This document shows positions 19,001 to 30,864 of a DNA stretch of 64,000 nt, piece after piece (position 1 is the stretch's first letter; the number at the start of each line of letters is the position of its first letter). Below the pieces are notes generated by a model. That model searched no databases and was not told the DNA's origin. It saw only the letters and a list, made by a program, of their open reading frames with translations. Position numbers and translations under genes: made by a program. Origin of the DNA: Selaginella moellendorffii (lineage: Eukaryota > Streptophyta > Lycopodiopsida > Selaginellales > Selaginellaceae); assembly GCF_000143415.4 (NCBI RefSeq), contig NW_003314370.1, positions 365,517 to 429,516 of the forward strand. Direction: 5' to 3'.

Positions 19001-21828
19001 AGAAAGATGGCAAAAGGTACGTGTACTAGAATGTTAGCATCCCTACATCTCACAAATGCCATTTCACTTATGCAGCCCGTTCTTAACTCTACTGGTAGTA
19101 TTGGAACAGAAATTTTGCATGCCCGTGGACTCTTTTCCGGTTCTAGCTGGCTATGGATCGGGATAGGGGCACTATTTGGATTCTCGATCTTGCTAAACGC
19201 CATCTTTGTTCTTGCCATGACTTATCTGAGAGGTACTTGCAATTGTATCTCTGTTATAACGTTTGCTGAACCACGTCAAATTCAGCTCCCGGAAAACCTC
19301 AAGCAGCTGTTTTGGAAGAAGAAACGACGAATGCGACCATTTCTCGTCGGTACTCTGGAAAAAGCTCTAACCGCTACTCTCATAGTCGTGGTAATTCGTT
19401 GTCATTTATTTGCCACCCGTTTCGTCTCTGATTAAGCTCTGGCTTCAGGCATTGAGATGTCGATTCGGGATGCTCAGGATATTGAGTCGGGTGGAATCTC
19501 AAAGCGGGGAATGGTGCTACCGTTTCAGCCTCTTGCTCTATCCTTCCATCATGTGAACTATTACGTCGATTTGCCATCGGTGAGTTTATTTTGTTGTATA
19601 CGTGAATTTCTTAACGCGTAATGAACAACAGGCAATGAAGCAGCCAGACGCAGACACGCAAAGGTTACAGCTACTGCGTGATGTTAGTGGTTCATTCAGG
19701 CCGGGAGTTCTTACGGCACTGGTGGGAGTCAGCGGTGCTGGCAAAACTACATTGATGGATGTCCTGGCTGGAAGGAAAACTGGTGGATACATTGAAGGTG
19801 ATATCAGAATATCTGGATACACGAAGAAGCAAGAAACGTTTGCAAGAGTAGCTGGATACTGCGAACAGACAGACATTCATTCTCCCAACGTGACCGTGTA
19901 CGAGTCACTGGTTTTCTCTGCTTGGCTTCGTCTGCCTCGAGTGGTTGACAGAAAAACCAGAGAGGTAATTTATATCTTGGTTTTTGTTTGTAGACTAAAA
20001 AATTTTCTTCTCTGACAGATGTTCTTAGAAGAGGTCATGGAACTAGTGGAACTTACTCCTCTGAAAGATGCACTGGTGGGCTTTCCTGGCGTGGATGGTC
20101 TTTCCACCGAGCAAAGAAAAAGGCTGACAATAGCAGTGGAGCTGGTTGCGAACCCTTCAATTATTTTTATGGACGAGCCAACCACAGGGCTGGATGCACG
20201 GGCAGCGGCAATAGTCATGCGCACTGTGAGAAATACTGTCAACACTGGGAGAACAGTCGTCTGCACAATCCATCAACCAAGCATTGACATATTCGAAGCT
20301 TTTGACGAGGTAAGTTGTTTCTTTTCATGAAAAACACAGGAATTCTAAATGACCAACCGGATGTTTCGTAATGCAGCTTTTGTTGATGAAATATGGTGGA
20401 AGAATAATCTACGCAGGTCCCCTCGGTCAGAATTCTCAAAACTTGACAGACTATTTCCAAGTAAGCATTTTCATCCACATTCAGTGTTACTCAACCCTTT
20501 ACATTACATTGCAGGCACTTGAGGGTGTCCCAAGGATAAAAGAAGGTTATAATCCAGCAACATGGATGCTTGAAGTAACGTCCGCGACAGTGGAGAGCCA
20601 GATAGGCGTGGATTTTGCCGAACACTACAGGAATTCTTCTCTTTATCAGTACGTACTTTCTCTGATGATATGACTTCTCACGTTGTGAGCTTTTTTCCAC
20701 ATCCAGGAGGAACGAGGCGATGATAAAGGAGCTCTCAGCCCCGGCTCCAGGCAGCAGTGACCTCGAATTCTCGAGCACTTTCGCCAGATCGTTCACGGAG
20801 CAGTGTGTGGCGTGCCTGTGGAAGCAGCAGTGGTCGTACTGGCGCAATCCAACGTACTGCGCCGTGAGATTGTTCTACACATTGGCATGCGCGCTGCTCT
20901 TTGGTAGCATGTTCTGGCGACTGGGATCCAACAGGTCTGTCTCGTCCTTCCTTTTCTTTTACTTTTTCTCTAGAAAGCTTTTGCCGATATGGAAGATCTC
21001 TATACTGCGCAGGAATAACCAGCAGGACATTCTCAATCTCTTGGGATTCTTCTACGCTGGTGTCCTTGGGATTGGTCTCAACAACGCATCCACGGTACAA
21101 TCGGTTGTAGAGATTGAGCGCGTTGTGTACTATCGCGAGAAAGCCGCTGGCCTCTACTCGGCATTCTCATACGTGATTGCTCAGGTTAAGCAATATTTAC
21201 CATCTTGCATGGTTTTAATCCTTGGAACTTTTATCTCTCCCAGGTGATTATTGAGCTTCCTCACGTATTCCTCCAAGCCGTGCTACACGTCGCCATTACT
21301 TACCCCGCGGTGAATCTCGAGTGGACGGCCGCCAAGTTTATGTGGAACCTCTTCTTCGTCTACTTCTCCTTCCTCATCTTCACCTTCTATGGAATGATGG
21401 CCGTTGCTATCACGCCCAACGAGCAGATCGCCGCCGTCATCTCCAGCGCCTTTTACCTCGTCTGGAACCTCTTCTCAGGCATGGTCATTCCGTACAAGGT
21501 AAGGATCAAAGCTTCCATCCATTTGTATGTATGTCTTTGACGATTCTCTTGCTTGCAGAAAATCCCAGTGTGGTGGAGATGGTACTACTGGGCGAATCCC
21601 ATTGCCTGGTCTCTGTACGGTCTCCTCACATCGCAGCTGGGCGACGTAGAGACGCTCATTGCGGTGCCTGGTGTTGGCATGCAGTCCGTGAAGAGCTTCC
21701 TGGAGGACTACTTTGGCTTCCACCACGATTTTCTCGGCGTTGTGGCGGCGGCCCACGTTGGAATTGTTATCCTGTGCATCTCGGTGTTTGCGCTCGGGAT
21801 CAAGCACTTGAATTTCCAAAACAGATGA
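16089..21828 (+). CDS. Full-size PDR-type ABCG transporter
   Basis: I place 24 exons, all in phase: 16089-16429, 16503-16623, 16684-16772, 16837-16921, 16975-17134, 17208-17284, 17358-17411, 17478-17568, 17628-17929, 17987-18268, 18332-18648, 18702-18862, 18913-19016, 19076-19232, 19286-19390, 19449-19579, 19632-19964, 20019-20309, 20377-20460, 20515-20648, 20707-20934, 21013-21184, 21244-21498 and 21559-21828. The product has 1447 residues, the usual PDR length. Order is NBD1-TMD1-NBD2-TMD2: Walker A 'GPPSSGKT' (about 192), signature '[14 protein letters not shown]', '[14 protein letters not shown]', TMD1, then Walker A 'GVSGAGKTT' (about 893), degenerate signature '[15 protein letters not shown]', '[14 protein letters not shown]' and TMD2. 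It exports lipophilic compounds at the plasma membrane; the substrate is unknown. Intron 10 (18269-18331) starts with GC instead of GT. Confidence 0.95.
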
Positions 21829-21989
21829 CACTTTCCCTGGTGTATAGATCGAAAGAAAAGAAATCGATACTAACCTTTTGCGCTTAGTTTCCTCGTCCAC
21901 GAATTGTTGAAGCAAATGGCGTTGAGTCCGTGTGATGTTCCTGCGAAGTTTTCGTCACAGCGATGAATTGTTGATCGGTAGAAAGTTGG

Positions 21990-23600
21990 AGTTTACTCAC
22001 CGAGAATTGCCTGTTCAACCATTTGAGTTTCAGTGATACTGAAGCGAGACAACAATTGTACCGTTGTCAAGTCGATCGCCAAGTTCATGTGGACGTCCTC
22101 TCTTTCTTTCCAAAAGACCGGATCATCCAGGACCTACATAGCAAAATTAGTTGCTTGGATATGCTTTCAAACGGTCAAACCTTCAAAATAAGTATAAGAT
22201 CAATAAGTCTCCCAAGCGGATCTACACCACCTCCTTTGCGTATAATTATTCTCATTCCGGTGTCCAAGCCTGTCAAATGAATATACTATTTGGTTATCGT
22301 GAAGGAAAAAAACTAAAAGAGTAGTTACATTATTGTCATGCACAAAGCATACCAGGTGGAATTCTCATGTCATGTGTTTTCGTCTCTCTGACAACACCTC
22401 CACCAGAACAAACATTACAGAAGTTCTGAAAAAAAGAGAGTAATAAATCAGTAACAACATAACAACTTTCCATGCTACCTGAGAACCTGATCCCCCACAA
22501 GCTGAGCACGGCACACGAATTATAAAAAGGCCTTGCTTTCGGGCATTCTATCACACAGAGCAGCGTCACGATTAGATTTTAGAAATCTCCATTTCAACCT
22601 TTCCCAGGCCTCGACACTCGGAACAGGGCTGTTGCCTAGCACCAGCTCGGATTCCACTGCCATCTGCAAGCTTAAAAGCTGTTAGATTAAAACCACAGAC
22701 CAAGATATTTGGAATCATCCATACTGCACATTCTACAGTGTACTAAAGCCAAAAAAATCACAGGATTTTGACATCCATGTGCAGCTTCTCGAAAGCTTAA
22801 TGACAGAGTTATCTTCAAAAAGGAAAACACGTATGAGTGTGAGTCCGAAACATGAAAATACTTACTTTCACCGCTCGACTACTTTGCATCCACATTGCTC
22901 TCATAAGCTGTGCTTGTTTTGTAGGTCAGGTATTTCACAATGCTCGGAGATTTTCATTTGTATACCTCGTGAATTGCCGAACTAAAATCGGCACAGTTAC
23001 TAGCGCACTCATTGAAAGCACCCATTCCCATCTGGAGGAAAGGCTTTCAAACCATCTCCAAAACGCGGCTAGGTAGAGTATACCTTGTCATACATTTCTC
23101 GCTTCTTCTTGTCCTTGAGAATCTGACCAAAACGCTCAAGCAACGTTGCAAAACCGAAGAAACAAAAAGACCACTCACTTACTTCATAAGCGTGCTGTAA
23201 CTCCTAAAACTTTTTATCAGCCTCCGAGTCTCCTTTATTCAAATCTGGATGGAACTGCTTGGCTAGCTGCAATTTTTGAAAAAACAAAGATCGAAGAACT
23301 CCTAAAGAAAAAAAATAAAAACAAAAAATAATATGACACTTACCGTGTAGTAAGGCCCTCTTGATTTAATCGGTGCTAGCACTCGAATCCAATCCAAGCA
23401 CTTCGTATAAGTCCCGTGTGGCCATATCCCGAGATCCAAAATAAACGATGCGCGATGGATCAAATGCAAGATATTACCAGTAGAGCGGAAATTTCTCGCA
23501 AGAACAGCTACTGATCCCGCTAAAGCTCGCGGCAGTAAGCATGTAGCAAAAGAAATAAACACGCCAAGATTTCGAGCGCTTGATCCAAAACCACGATGAG
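21990..23600 (-). pseudogene. Mitochondrial-type DnaJ (GFA2-like) pseudogene
   Basis: Pieces of a type I DnaJ lie in order on the minus strand. They are a J-domain start 'DLYEVLGLDSSAST' (about 23,400), 'LAKQFHPDLNKGDSEADKKF' (about 23,230), 'ILKDKKKREMYDK' (about 23,100), zinc-finger remains 'QPCSECRGLGKVEMEI' (about 22,610) and 'CNVCSGGGVVRETKTHDMRI' (about 22,400), then C-terminal pieces 'TGMRIIIRKGGGVDPLGRLI' and 'EDVHMNLAIDLTTVQLL'. The J domain has an in-frame TAA at 23366-23368 and an in-frame TAG at 23204-23206 directly after 'KKF', where the family has Gln. The N-terminal frame is also shifted. Several finger cysteines were not found. Closest functional family: the mitochondrial co-chaperone GFA2. 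Confidence 0.75.
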
Positions 23601-23935
23601 CTCCGCCGCGCAGTGTAAGCCTGTGCGCATTCTAGAAAAATGGATGGAAATCAAGATCTTGGGATTTGCCTACCCCGGAGCAGCGCGCAAGAATGATCCG
23701 CCAGCTCCGCGATAGAGCTCTTGCCGCCATTTTGCCCAAAATGAAAACTAGCCCTAAACCCTTAGACGTAAGGGATGACGTGTCAAAAGTGAGAGCCACG
23801 TTGGCAATCCCATGGCTTTTGGTGTTCTCCGCGCCAAAGAGAGTCCCATTTGCGAGCTCGAGATGGGCACCTAGCGAGCCTAGAGAGAGCATCGATCGAT
23901 CATCAAGTCCATTCTACTGCATTTGATCGATCAAA

Positions 23936-24391
23936 ATGCCGGCGGGATTTTCCCTGGGCAGCAATCTGCGGCTGCCCAAGGTGTTTGGGGGCAATGGAAT
24001 CAGTAGCGCGACATCTCCCCCAGCTCCAATCCGCAAGGGCGTGCTCACGGGAAAATGCGAGTGGGACGTCTATGGCACGCAGCGGCAGCGCAAAGCCAGC
24101 GATCTCAAGGAGGTGGAGAGGATCAAGCAACTCATCCACAAGCTCCAGCATCCAGCTATGGCGGCAATGGGAGAGAATTCCAGCCCCCCCGCGGGCGGCA
24201 GGAAGGCTTTTGTAGGGTTCTCGTCCGCGAGATCATCCCCGGCCAAGCGTCGCCCCGCGCCCAGCGATGTGCCGCTGGATGAGAGCTCCGAGGGGCTGGA
24301 GGAGAAGATGCGCGCCGAGTTTGTGATGATCAAGGATCGATTGAGAAAGATGGAGAAGGATCTCCATCAGTTGGGAACCACGACCAGATAG
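23936..24391 (+). CDS. Small protein of unknown function with C-terminal coiled coil
   Basis: A single-exon ORF of 151 codons, GC-rich like its coding neighbours. The N-terminus is Gly/Pro-rich ('MPAGFSLGSNLRLPKVFGG'). The middle has a charged helix ('QRKASDLKEVERIKQLIHKL'), a Ser/Pro/Arg linker follows, and the end ('EEKMRAEFVMIKDRLRKMEK') has heptad character. I do not recognise the family. Its start faces the broken DnaJ gene about 0.3 kb away, so the two may once have shared a divergent promoter. Gene status is supported by length and composition only. Confidence 0.55.
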   Translation: MPAGFSLGSNLRLPKVFGGNGISSATSPPAPIRKGVLTGKCEWDVYGTQRQRKASDLKEVERIKQLIHKLQHPAMAAMGENSSPPAGGRKAFVGFSSARSSPAKRRPAPSDVPLDESSEGLEEKMRAEFVMIKDRLRKMEKDLHQLGTTTR

Positions 24392-24578
24392 GAAAGAAAT
24401 AGCCACGTCATCAGGAGTGCCACATCATAAACGCGTGGCATTGTCCACGTAGACTATCATTTCTCGCCTCGATAAAAATTAATTATAAAAAAAAGAGGGT
24501 AAAATTTATTGTTTATTTCAAGGATGAAATGCATTAATTTTAAAGTAAAATTCATCAAGGATGAAAAGAGAGTACATT

Positions 24579-26359
24579 TTAATTCTCGAAATCTGCTATG
24601 AAAATGCTTCCATTTTCACTCCATCCAGCCAGAAAATCTTTGTCAAGACACTAGAAGAAACAAAAGATTGTGAGAGTGGACGAAACTTTCAAGTGTATCA
24701 CCTTGTCCATTCCAAGCCAGCGTGAATCTCCACGAAAGCCAAAGCTTCGCTTGATAGTTCCTTCAAAATCGTCTTCATTCCATTCGCCTCCAGCAACCTC
24801 GAGGCCAAAAAAAAAAAAAAAACAAAACATTTTACTACCAAAACCAGCAAACAAGCTGTTGCTACCTCGTAATCGAGACCATGAGCAAACACATAGCTTT
24901 GCTTCGTGGCAGAAAAAGCGATGCCTGTTACCTGAAAGCCTCGATAATCAATCTCACAGACTACATACAACTCTAGGAATTTATAAGAGCCAGACCTCGT
25001 ATTTGAGAGCATTCACCCACCTCGCTCTTGGAATCCATCTAAAGAGAAAACAAAGCTTGCACGAAAACTCTGGCCTGGACAAAGAACGTACCTTCGAGTG
25101 TCAAATATTGTCACTGCTCGATCAGCTCCAGCGGCCCCTAGGAGATTGTCCCAAGAGCTACAAACAGAGTATAAGCTCTCGCCTGTGAAGGAACCCAGGA
25201 AACGCTGCACACATCCACCTTGCTCCCCGCATCTCAAGTCCCAAATACTTAACTGGAAAAAAAAACGTTAGAAGTGCTTCTTTTCTCTATATTTTTCCAC
25301 TACCTGTGGACCCTCACTGATTGCTAAAACCGATGGGCAAGCTCCATGAAGAAATGTTAGCGCTGTTGGACACTGAAGCCTTCACAAAAGAAGGAAGAAA
25401 AGAAAAAAAAAACGGAAGAAAATTACACAGACTCAAGCAAGTGAGGAGGGGCTTGGAAAACTTCACTACTTACGTATGGAAGGTGCGTACGTGTACGTCT
25501 CTGTCATATATGTCGATGCTCCTGGCAAATCCTCGTGCCACAGTTATCTGCATTGTTCTTCACATCAAATCTTGGTTCTTTTTTTATCAATTCTTACCAG
25601 CGATGGTTGATGAGGAGAGAAGACGCATCCAGCCCATCCGCCTTCGCCGGCTCCAGGATCAGGAGGAGATACAGCGTAGGATGTTCCTAAAATTCTCTCA
25701 AAGTTTGAAACGAAGAAATTAATGCGTGAAGGACACACAAAACTCTGGGAATCTTGCAACCTTTAGAAAGCTTTGAGACCATGAGATGGCCATACGAATC
25801 AACAGATGCTAGCAGTGCCTCTTGCGATGGATTGGCTGCAAAGAACTACCATATCTCAGCAAAAGGAAAATAAAATCTACGAGCTCACACAGTGCAATGC
25901 ATTGAACTTCAGCTCTATGTGGACAATGCTCTAGCTTCTCGGCTTCCAAAATCTGCAAAGCTAGCTCTTAAGAACCAAAATCTGGCAAAGCTAAGAAATG
26001 AAAGAGGAAAAAGAAAAGCTCACCCGAGAGTCGGAAGGAACGAGCAAGCCCTCTTTTCCTTCCAAGACACTAGAACACGGCAAGTCGGCCTAGAAACCAA
26101 AAACATGAATGGCAACGAAAGCACAGGAAACATCACACCTTGAGGCGATAGATTCGTGACGCCGAAGCGATGTAGACATTACATGCTTCACCACCATCGA
26201 TTGGAGCCTGGAAAGAAAGAAATTGAAAGAAGGAAAAGAAAAGTGAGAAAATCACAAGACCTGGACGGCGACGCGTCGGGAATGTGGAGTTGCGGGCGAC
26301 GGTAGACCGACAACATGCCTGGGAATTGTTGCACGCACAAGCCTCCTGGCTCTCACCAT
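24579..26359 (-). CDS. WD40-repeat protein
   Basis: Twelve short exons join in phase on the minus strand: 26359-26261, 26207-26139, 25952-25889, 25835-25761, 25686-25598, 25547-25474, 25379-25304, 25252-25092, 25038-24996, 24931-24866, 24797-24702 and 24650-24579 (TAA), giving 327 residues. Beta-propeller blades are recognisable: 'LLASVDSYGHLMVSKL', 'GGWAGCVFSPHQPSLVAVARG', 'ARSIDIYDRDVHVRTF', 'SVLAISEGPQLSIWDLR', 'LLGAAGADRAVTIFDTRR' and 'LAGWSENGSIFIADFEN'. Only about six to seven blades are visible, enough for one propeller. The N-terminus is Arg-rich ('MVRARRLVRATIPRHVVG'). Such proteins are scaffolds; the partner cannot be told from sequence. Intron 3 needs the GTGAGC donor at 25888 to keep frame. 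Confidence 0.82.
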
Positions 26360-28935
26360 ACATAAAACCACTTTCTAGGGTTCTATGGTCTCATCTTTAT
26401 TCCTTTTCCACTTTAATTAAAACTAGCATAAAAATTTGTTATACTTAAGCCCTTGTAAGCTTAAATAGCCCGCCTTTAAAATGCAGTCTTAGGCCGCTAA
26501 CTGTATTTATCTTCTAGCTTAATATATTTGGTTGATATTCTTGTATATTCTATTTATTTGCAAGATTTATTTTAATTAGGAAGTTGGATTGTTAAATGTT
26601 TATCCATACAAACGATGCTAAATTATATAGGATCTCCTCCTCATACAAATTTGGAGTGCAGCTCACATATTCCTTATTTTTGTCTGCTATGATTTTCCAA
26701 TGAGTCATAAATCACTTTATTTGGTGGAGAATGGAGTGAATGCAAAGGCCTTTCTTTATTATATTCCTTTTGTCTTCGCCACTTGCTTCTAGCAGTCTAA
26801 GTTTGAGATTCTTGTATCAATTTGAAAAGTTTCTTGTATGAGATTTAGATTTAGATTTGGTGGAGAGCTTGAGGAGTGGTTTCTTGATGGAATAATATTT
26901 CATGAGATTTGGATCTTTTTCTTTCAGCACATTGTGGATGGCATAGTTTCAGAAGCTTTCACACACTAGTGACACTTGATTCCATTTAATAGACTTGGTT
27001 CTCATCTTTCTTTCACAATTTATGGCATCTTAAATTGTCAAGTCTTTCATAAGTTCTAGTAAGTTTTTTTTTATTTTCTTCTTTCTTCTTCACAATCCTT
27101 TTTCCATCTTATTTCTCTTCCATTTTTTACAGTTTTTGCAAAACAAATAAAAATTTATGTCCATGTTTAGAGCTTCTCCTGGCTGTTCTTGCATATTTAA
27201 TCTTACTCTATTTTGTGATTCAAGCCGCTTGTAATATAGAATGCACACATTCCCCCATTATGATTAGTGCTTCAATTTGCCCCAAATATAACATAAGGTG
27301 GTGTGCCTTCTTGCCTATATCTACCTATGACAAAAAGCTTTAGAAAGTGACAAAATGATCTCTTAAATTTATCTTCTCCACTTTCTTCTAGGAGAGAGAG
27401 AGCAACATGTATAAGTCGTGAAGAGTTTCAAGTTAGAAATAGAGTGTATCTTTTGTTCAAATTAACTTTTTAGATTTTTTTATGTTTTGTACACATTTCA
27501 AGTATCAATTGTAACTTAGAAATGAGTAGGAAATCTCATTAGAAGTGGTGTTTACAATTTGAGCAAATGCTTGAGAAAGATATTTGTAACATGTGGCTTT
27601 TAATGTTATAGATTCATATTGTGAGACAATACTTTCCAATAATTGCATCATCTTCATCAAGGATCAATTATACAATTTAATGTTTGCCTTTAGAACCTTT
27701 TGTTTCATATGGAACCAACTATATTAGAGCAAATCAAATTAAAAATGTTGTGGCCAACATTTTATCAAATTTTTTATAGGATTTGTGCATGCATTTGCCC
27801 CAACCATCTTTGATGACTTTCTTTGACTAAACTAATTTGTGAATGATTGCATAAGAATTTTGTAGTTGGTTATATCCTCTAGAATAAGAAACTCCACCTA
27901 TAACTCTGCTAATTTGCTTGTAAGTTACTATAGAAACTCTTGTTACTTTTTAGCATTTTCAGTGATGAAATTAAAAGCATATTAATCCTTAAATAAAGCT
28001 ATAACTTTGAAAGTGCAAATCCATATTATAATCTTTAGCATATCTAAATACAACCTTGAAGACATTTGGGAAAAAACTTCAATCTACATGAATAACCGTG
28101 TTTAAACCATTGTATAACTACAATGTTATCCTTTAAGGATATGTGAAAAGCTTACATAGATGTTAGGAATCATCATAAAAATGATAGGCAGCAATCGCTA
28201 TCAAGTGATTGAACTAATAATACACATAATTTCCCATGGAAAAAATTTAGTGAGATAAAGAAATGAACACTACTGTCAACTAAATTTGACTATTCAACTA
28301 CAACCATATAACATAAAACAATTACATTAATTGCTACTCTAGAATTAAAGGAGGATAAAGGAGGAGTATATTGCTCTACCATAAAGATGAAGAAAAAAAA
28401 ATAAAAATAAAAGAGAAGGGGGACCAAAATCATAAATCTAATTAAGGACAATCAAAATTACCCCTCATCTTAAGAATGTATGGAATATAAAAAGTTACAA
28501 ATTTGATTAAAAGGAGTGAGTGGTCTGGATTAAAACTAATCTGATGGCTATCAAAATCCCACTACTTTATATAACATTTTAGCATACACTTAAACCTCAC
28601 AAAATGAAATAAAAATAATTGTGAAGGCTTAAAATATCCACAATAAAAAATGTAAATAGCAGCATAAAAGCTTCAAGGGTTTTGACTTTCAGTGTAATGT
28701 TACACACTTAAAAGTGGCAAATATTAAGAGCTTGGAATATATATACAACTTGTGCTGTTGTAATATTTAAGCAACTCTCCCAAAAAAGAGCTTCAGCAGC
28801 TCATTGCCTGCGAAAACCAAAACATAAAAACATGAGTGGAAGATCACGTTAACAGTGCTCAAATTATAATGATCTATAGTGGAATTTTCTAATGATTGAA
28901 AAATTAAACAAGACAAGCTTTCACACAACCAGCAT
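26360..28935. other. AT-rich gene-poor stretch
   Basis: About 2.6 kb of AT-rich DNA with stops in all frames. I found no exon, RNA gene or recognisable transposon protein. It may be old, fully decayed repeat DNA, but nothing in it proves this. Confidence 0.5.
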
Positions 28936-30864
28936 CTAGAACAAGTAGTTAGGCAGATAAACCGACGACCGCCTAGCCTGGAACATGAACTCCGGAAGAT
29001 TGGCGGGGGCTGAAATTTGCACGCTGGTCCAGTTCTTGGAGCCTTTGCTAAGCTGCTCTATGACCCATGCTTTGTCATGCGGCTTGTACTCCACAAACCA
29101 GCAAACCGGCTGCTCCTCCAACTTCTCGGCCTCCCTCTTTATCACAGCCTTGACGTCCACCGCTTGCTTTTTGCGATCATCCACCCGTAGATATGCATAA
29201 TGCATGCCGCACTGATGAAGCGTACCATACTTTTCAGTCTTCTGTACGTGCTTCCGGATAGACTCTTCATCTCCGTCGCCCTGCACTTCCATTCCCTCCG
29301 CGATGGAGTTGACGTAGAGGAAGTCAAGACGAGTTCTCCGATCTCCGTTCTTGTCCTTCTTCTTAGCTTCCACTAGAACGGTGTACTTGCCTTGTTGAAA
29401 ACCCTTGACCAGAACAAACTTGGTGCTGAGAAGTACCTCCGACTGCCATATGTATTCTGAAGGTTGCCCATTAGCGTTGAGGACTTCTGGCTTCACCAAG
29501 CGCTCGTGATTGATGTAGCTGAAGGCGATCTGAAGCGCTTGAGTAAATGAATCGATACGAGGCAGCACGTCGGGGGAAGAAAGGTGGCAGTCCTCCAACA
29601 TCGCACCCAGCAGCAAGCTGGAGGTGAGGCTGAAAGAACGAGGGCCTTCTCTCACAAGTACTCCGTCGTTGATAGCCGGCAAAAGCGCGTCCATAGTGTT
29701 GACACTGACGAGAGCCGGCTGCCCGGTCAGGATACACTCGAGTATGACATCCCTGACTTGTTGGGGATAATCCGGAATGCTGGATGCCATCCTTGAGTAG
29801 ACCCTTGAATAGAAAACGTACGATGAAACGTAGCCAAGTCGAAGCCGACGCTTCCATTCCGTAAATGTATGGATCTGCTTCCTTGATATGTACTCGCAGC
29901 AGCAGCCGGTCATTCCCTTGTAACCGCTCGTCAAGGAGTGAATGCTGGCGGCCAACTTTACGATGACCTTGTCCGCATTTGCTGCGCTCCATTCCTGTTC
30001 CTCGTTCTCCCTGAACTGAACACCAAACTCGCGCTGATAGTCAGTGAGCATCATGGCGATGTCCCCAACCAGAAGAAAGTCGGATGCCCTCTGCTCCTGA
30101 ACGCTGAGTGGCGAGATTGGACGGCCCCTCCACGGATCGTAACTGTCGTGACCTCGGGCTGGGCTCGATGTAACATGGGAACTCCCCTCGGCAGCAATCC
30201 GCCTGCCTCGGCTCGGCTGAAAAAGCAAGCTCGTCTTGTCTGTGCCGACCAGAACAAAGCTTCGCAGGCAGTATAGACCAGAACCCGTGGTCCTGAACAC
30301 GCAGCTCTCTCTGCACGTCTTCAACGCGGACAGAAACGCAAGCAGCACGCCCGGCCAGGTGATCTCGTTCAGAAGCGCTGCCTCGTCGATGAACCACACG
30401 ATCTCCTTGCCGGGAGAAGCCAGCATCTTGAGAAGTCCCATGACGCCGGGAGTTCCATCGTACTCGAGCCTGCCTTTGCTCCCCAGAGCCAGAGACATAG
30501 CCATCTCGCGGATGAAAGCAACGGTAGCGTCGTCTTCAACGGCATGCTTGTTGGCTGCTCCCACCATTTGAGGGTTCAACACAGTCACCACGGGCACCAA
30601 GTCCTGCGCACTCATGCGATCGGCAAGCCCGTACATGAGCGATGACTTCCCGGATTGCCACGGCCCCGTGATGAGCAGCCACCTTGAGTTCCCGAGATAG
30701 CCCTCGAGCCTGTCTATGTCACTCCATTCCACAAAGAAATTCGTGGCTGGATGGATTGCGTTGCCCGCAGAAAACAGCCGTGGCCGCGGGACTATCTCAC
30801 TGCCCAAAACCGGCCTCCGCTTCCCAGGAGCAAGGTCGACATGCTCGCCCTGCCGTTTCGCCAT
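28936..30864 (-). CDS. Crinkler-like (CR) P-loop NTPase plus REase-fold nuclease protein
   Basis: A long intronless ORF of 642 codons in an AT-rich desert. Residues 67-74 'GPWQSGKS' are a Walker A motif and 156-161 'VWFIDE' a Walker B. 'SFVLVGTD' (202-209) resembles a sensor strand, and 'YKGMTGCCCEYISRKQIHTF' followed by TEW (about 315-337) resembles the winged-helix entry of Crinkler NTPases. The C-terminal third has the pattern of the CR nuclease: 'SEYIWQSEVLL' (about 469-479), D514 in 'RLDFLYV', E525 in 'GMEVQGD', and H539 in 'IRKHVQK' before 'EKYG'. Known family members are effectors of oomycetes and fungi, with relatives scattered through free-living eukaryotes including plants. No signal peptide and no LxLFLAK leader is visible. 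The domain assignment is from motif order, without a search. Function here is unknown (defence, self-killing or domesticated element). Confidence 0.62.
   Translation of the reverse strand: MAKRQGEHVDLAPGKRRPVLGSEIVPRPRLFSAGNAIHPATNFFVEWSDIDRLEGYLGNSRWLLITGPWQSGKSSLMYGLADRMSAQDLVPVVTVLNPQMVGAANKHAVEDDATVAFIREMAMSLALGSKGRLEYDGTPGVMGLLKMLASPGKEIVWFIDEAALLNEITWPGVLLAFLSALKTCRESCVFRTTGSGLYCLRSFVLVGTDKTSLLFQPSRGRRIAAEGSSHVTSSPARGHDSYDPWRGRPISPLSVQEQRASDFLLVGDIAMMLTDYQREFGVQFRENEEQEWSAANADKVIVKLAASIHSLTSGYKGMTGCCCEYISRKQIHTFTEWKRRLRLGYVSSYVFYSRVYSRMASSIPDYPQQVRDVILECILTGQPALVSVNTMDALLPAINDGVLVREGPRSFSLTSSLLLGAMLEDCHLSSPDVLPRIDSFTQALQIAFSYINHERLVKPEVLNANGQPSEYIWQSEVLLSTKFVLVKGFQQGKYTVLVEAKKKDKNGDRRTRLDFLYVNSIAEGMEVQGDGDEESIRKHVQKTEKYGTLHQCGMHYAYLRVDDRKKQAVDVKAVIKREAEKLEEQPVCWFVEYKPHDKAWVIEQLSKGSKNWTSVQISAPANLPEFMFQARRSSVYLPNYLF

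Noticed and set aside
26360-28935. Possible copia-type element suggested by a few minus-strand phrases
   Set aside because: No block could be aligned with confidence to gag, integrase or reverse transcriptase; left as undefined AT-rich DNA.
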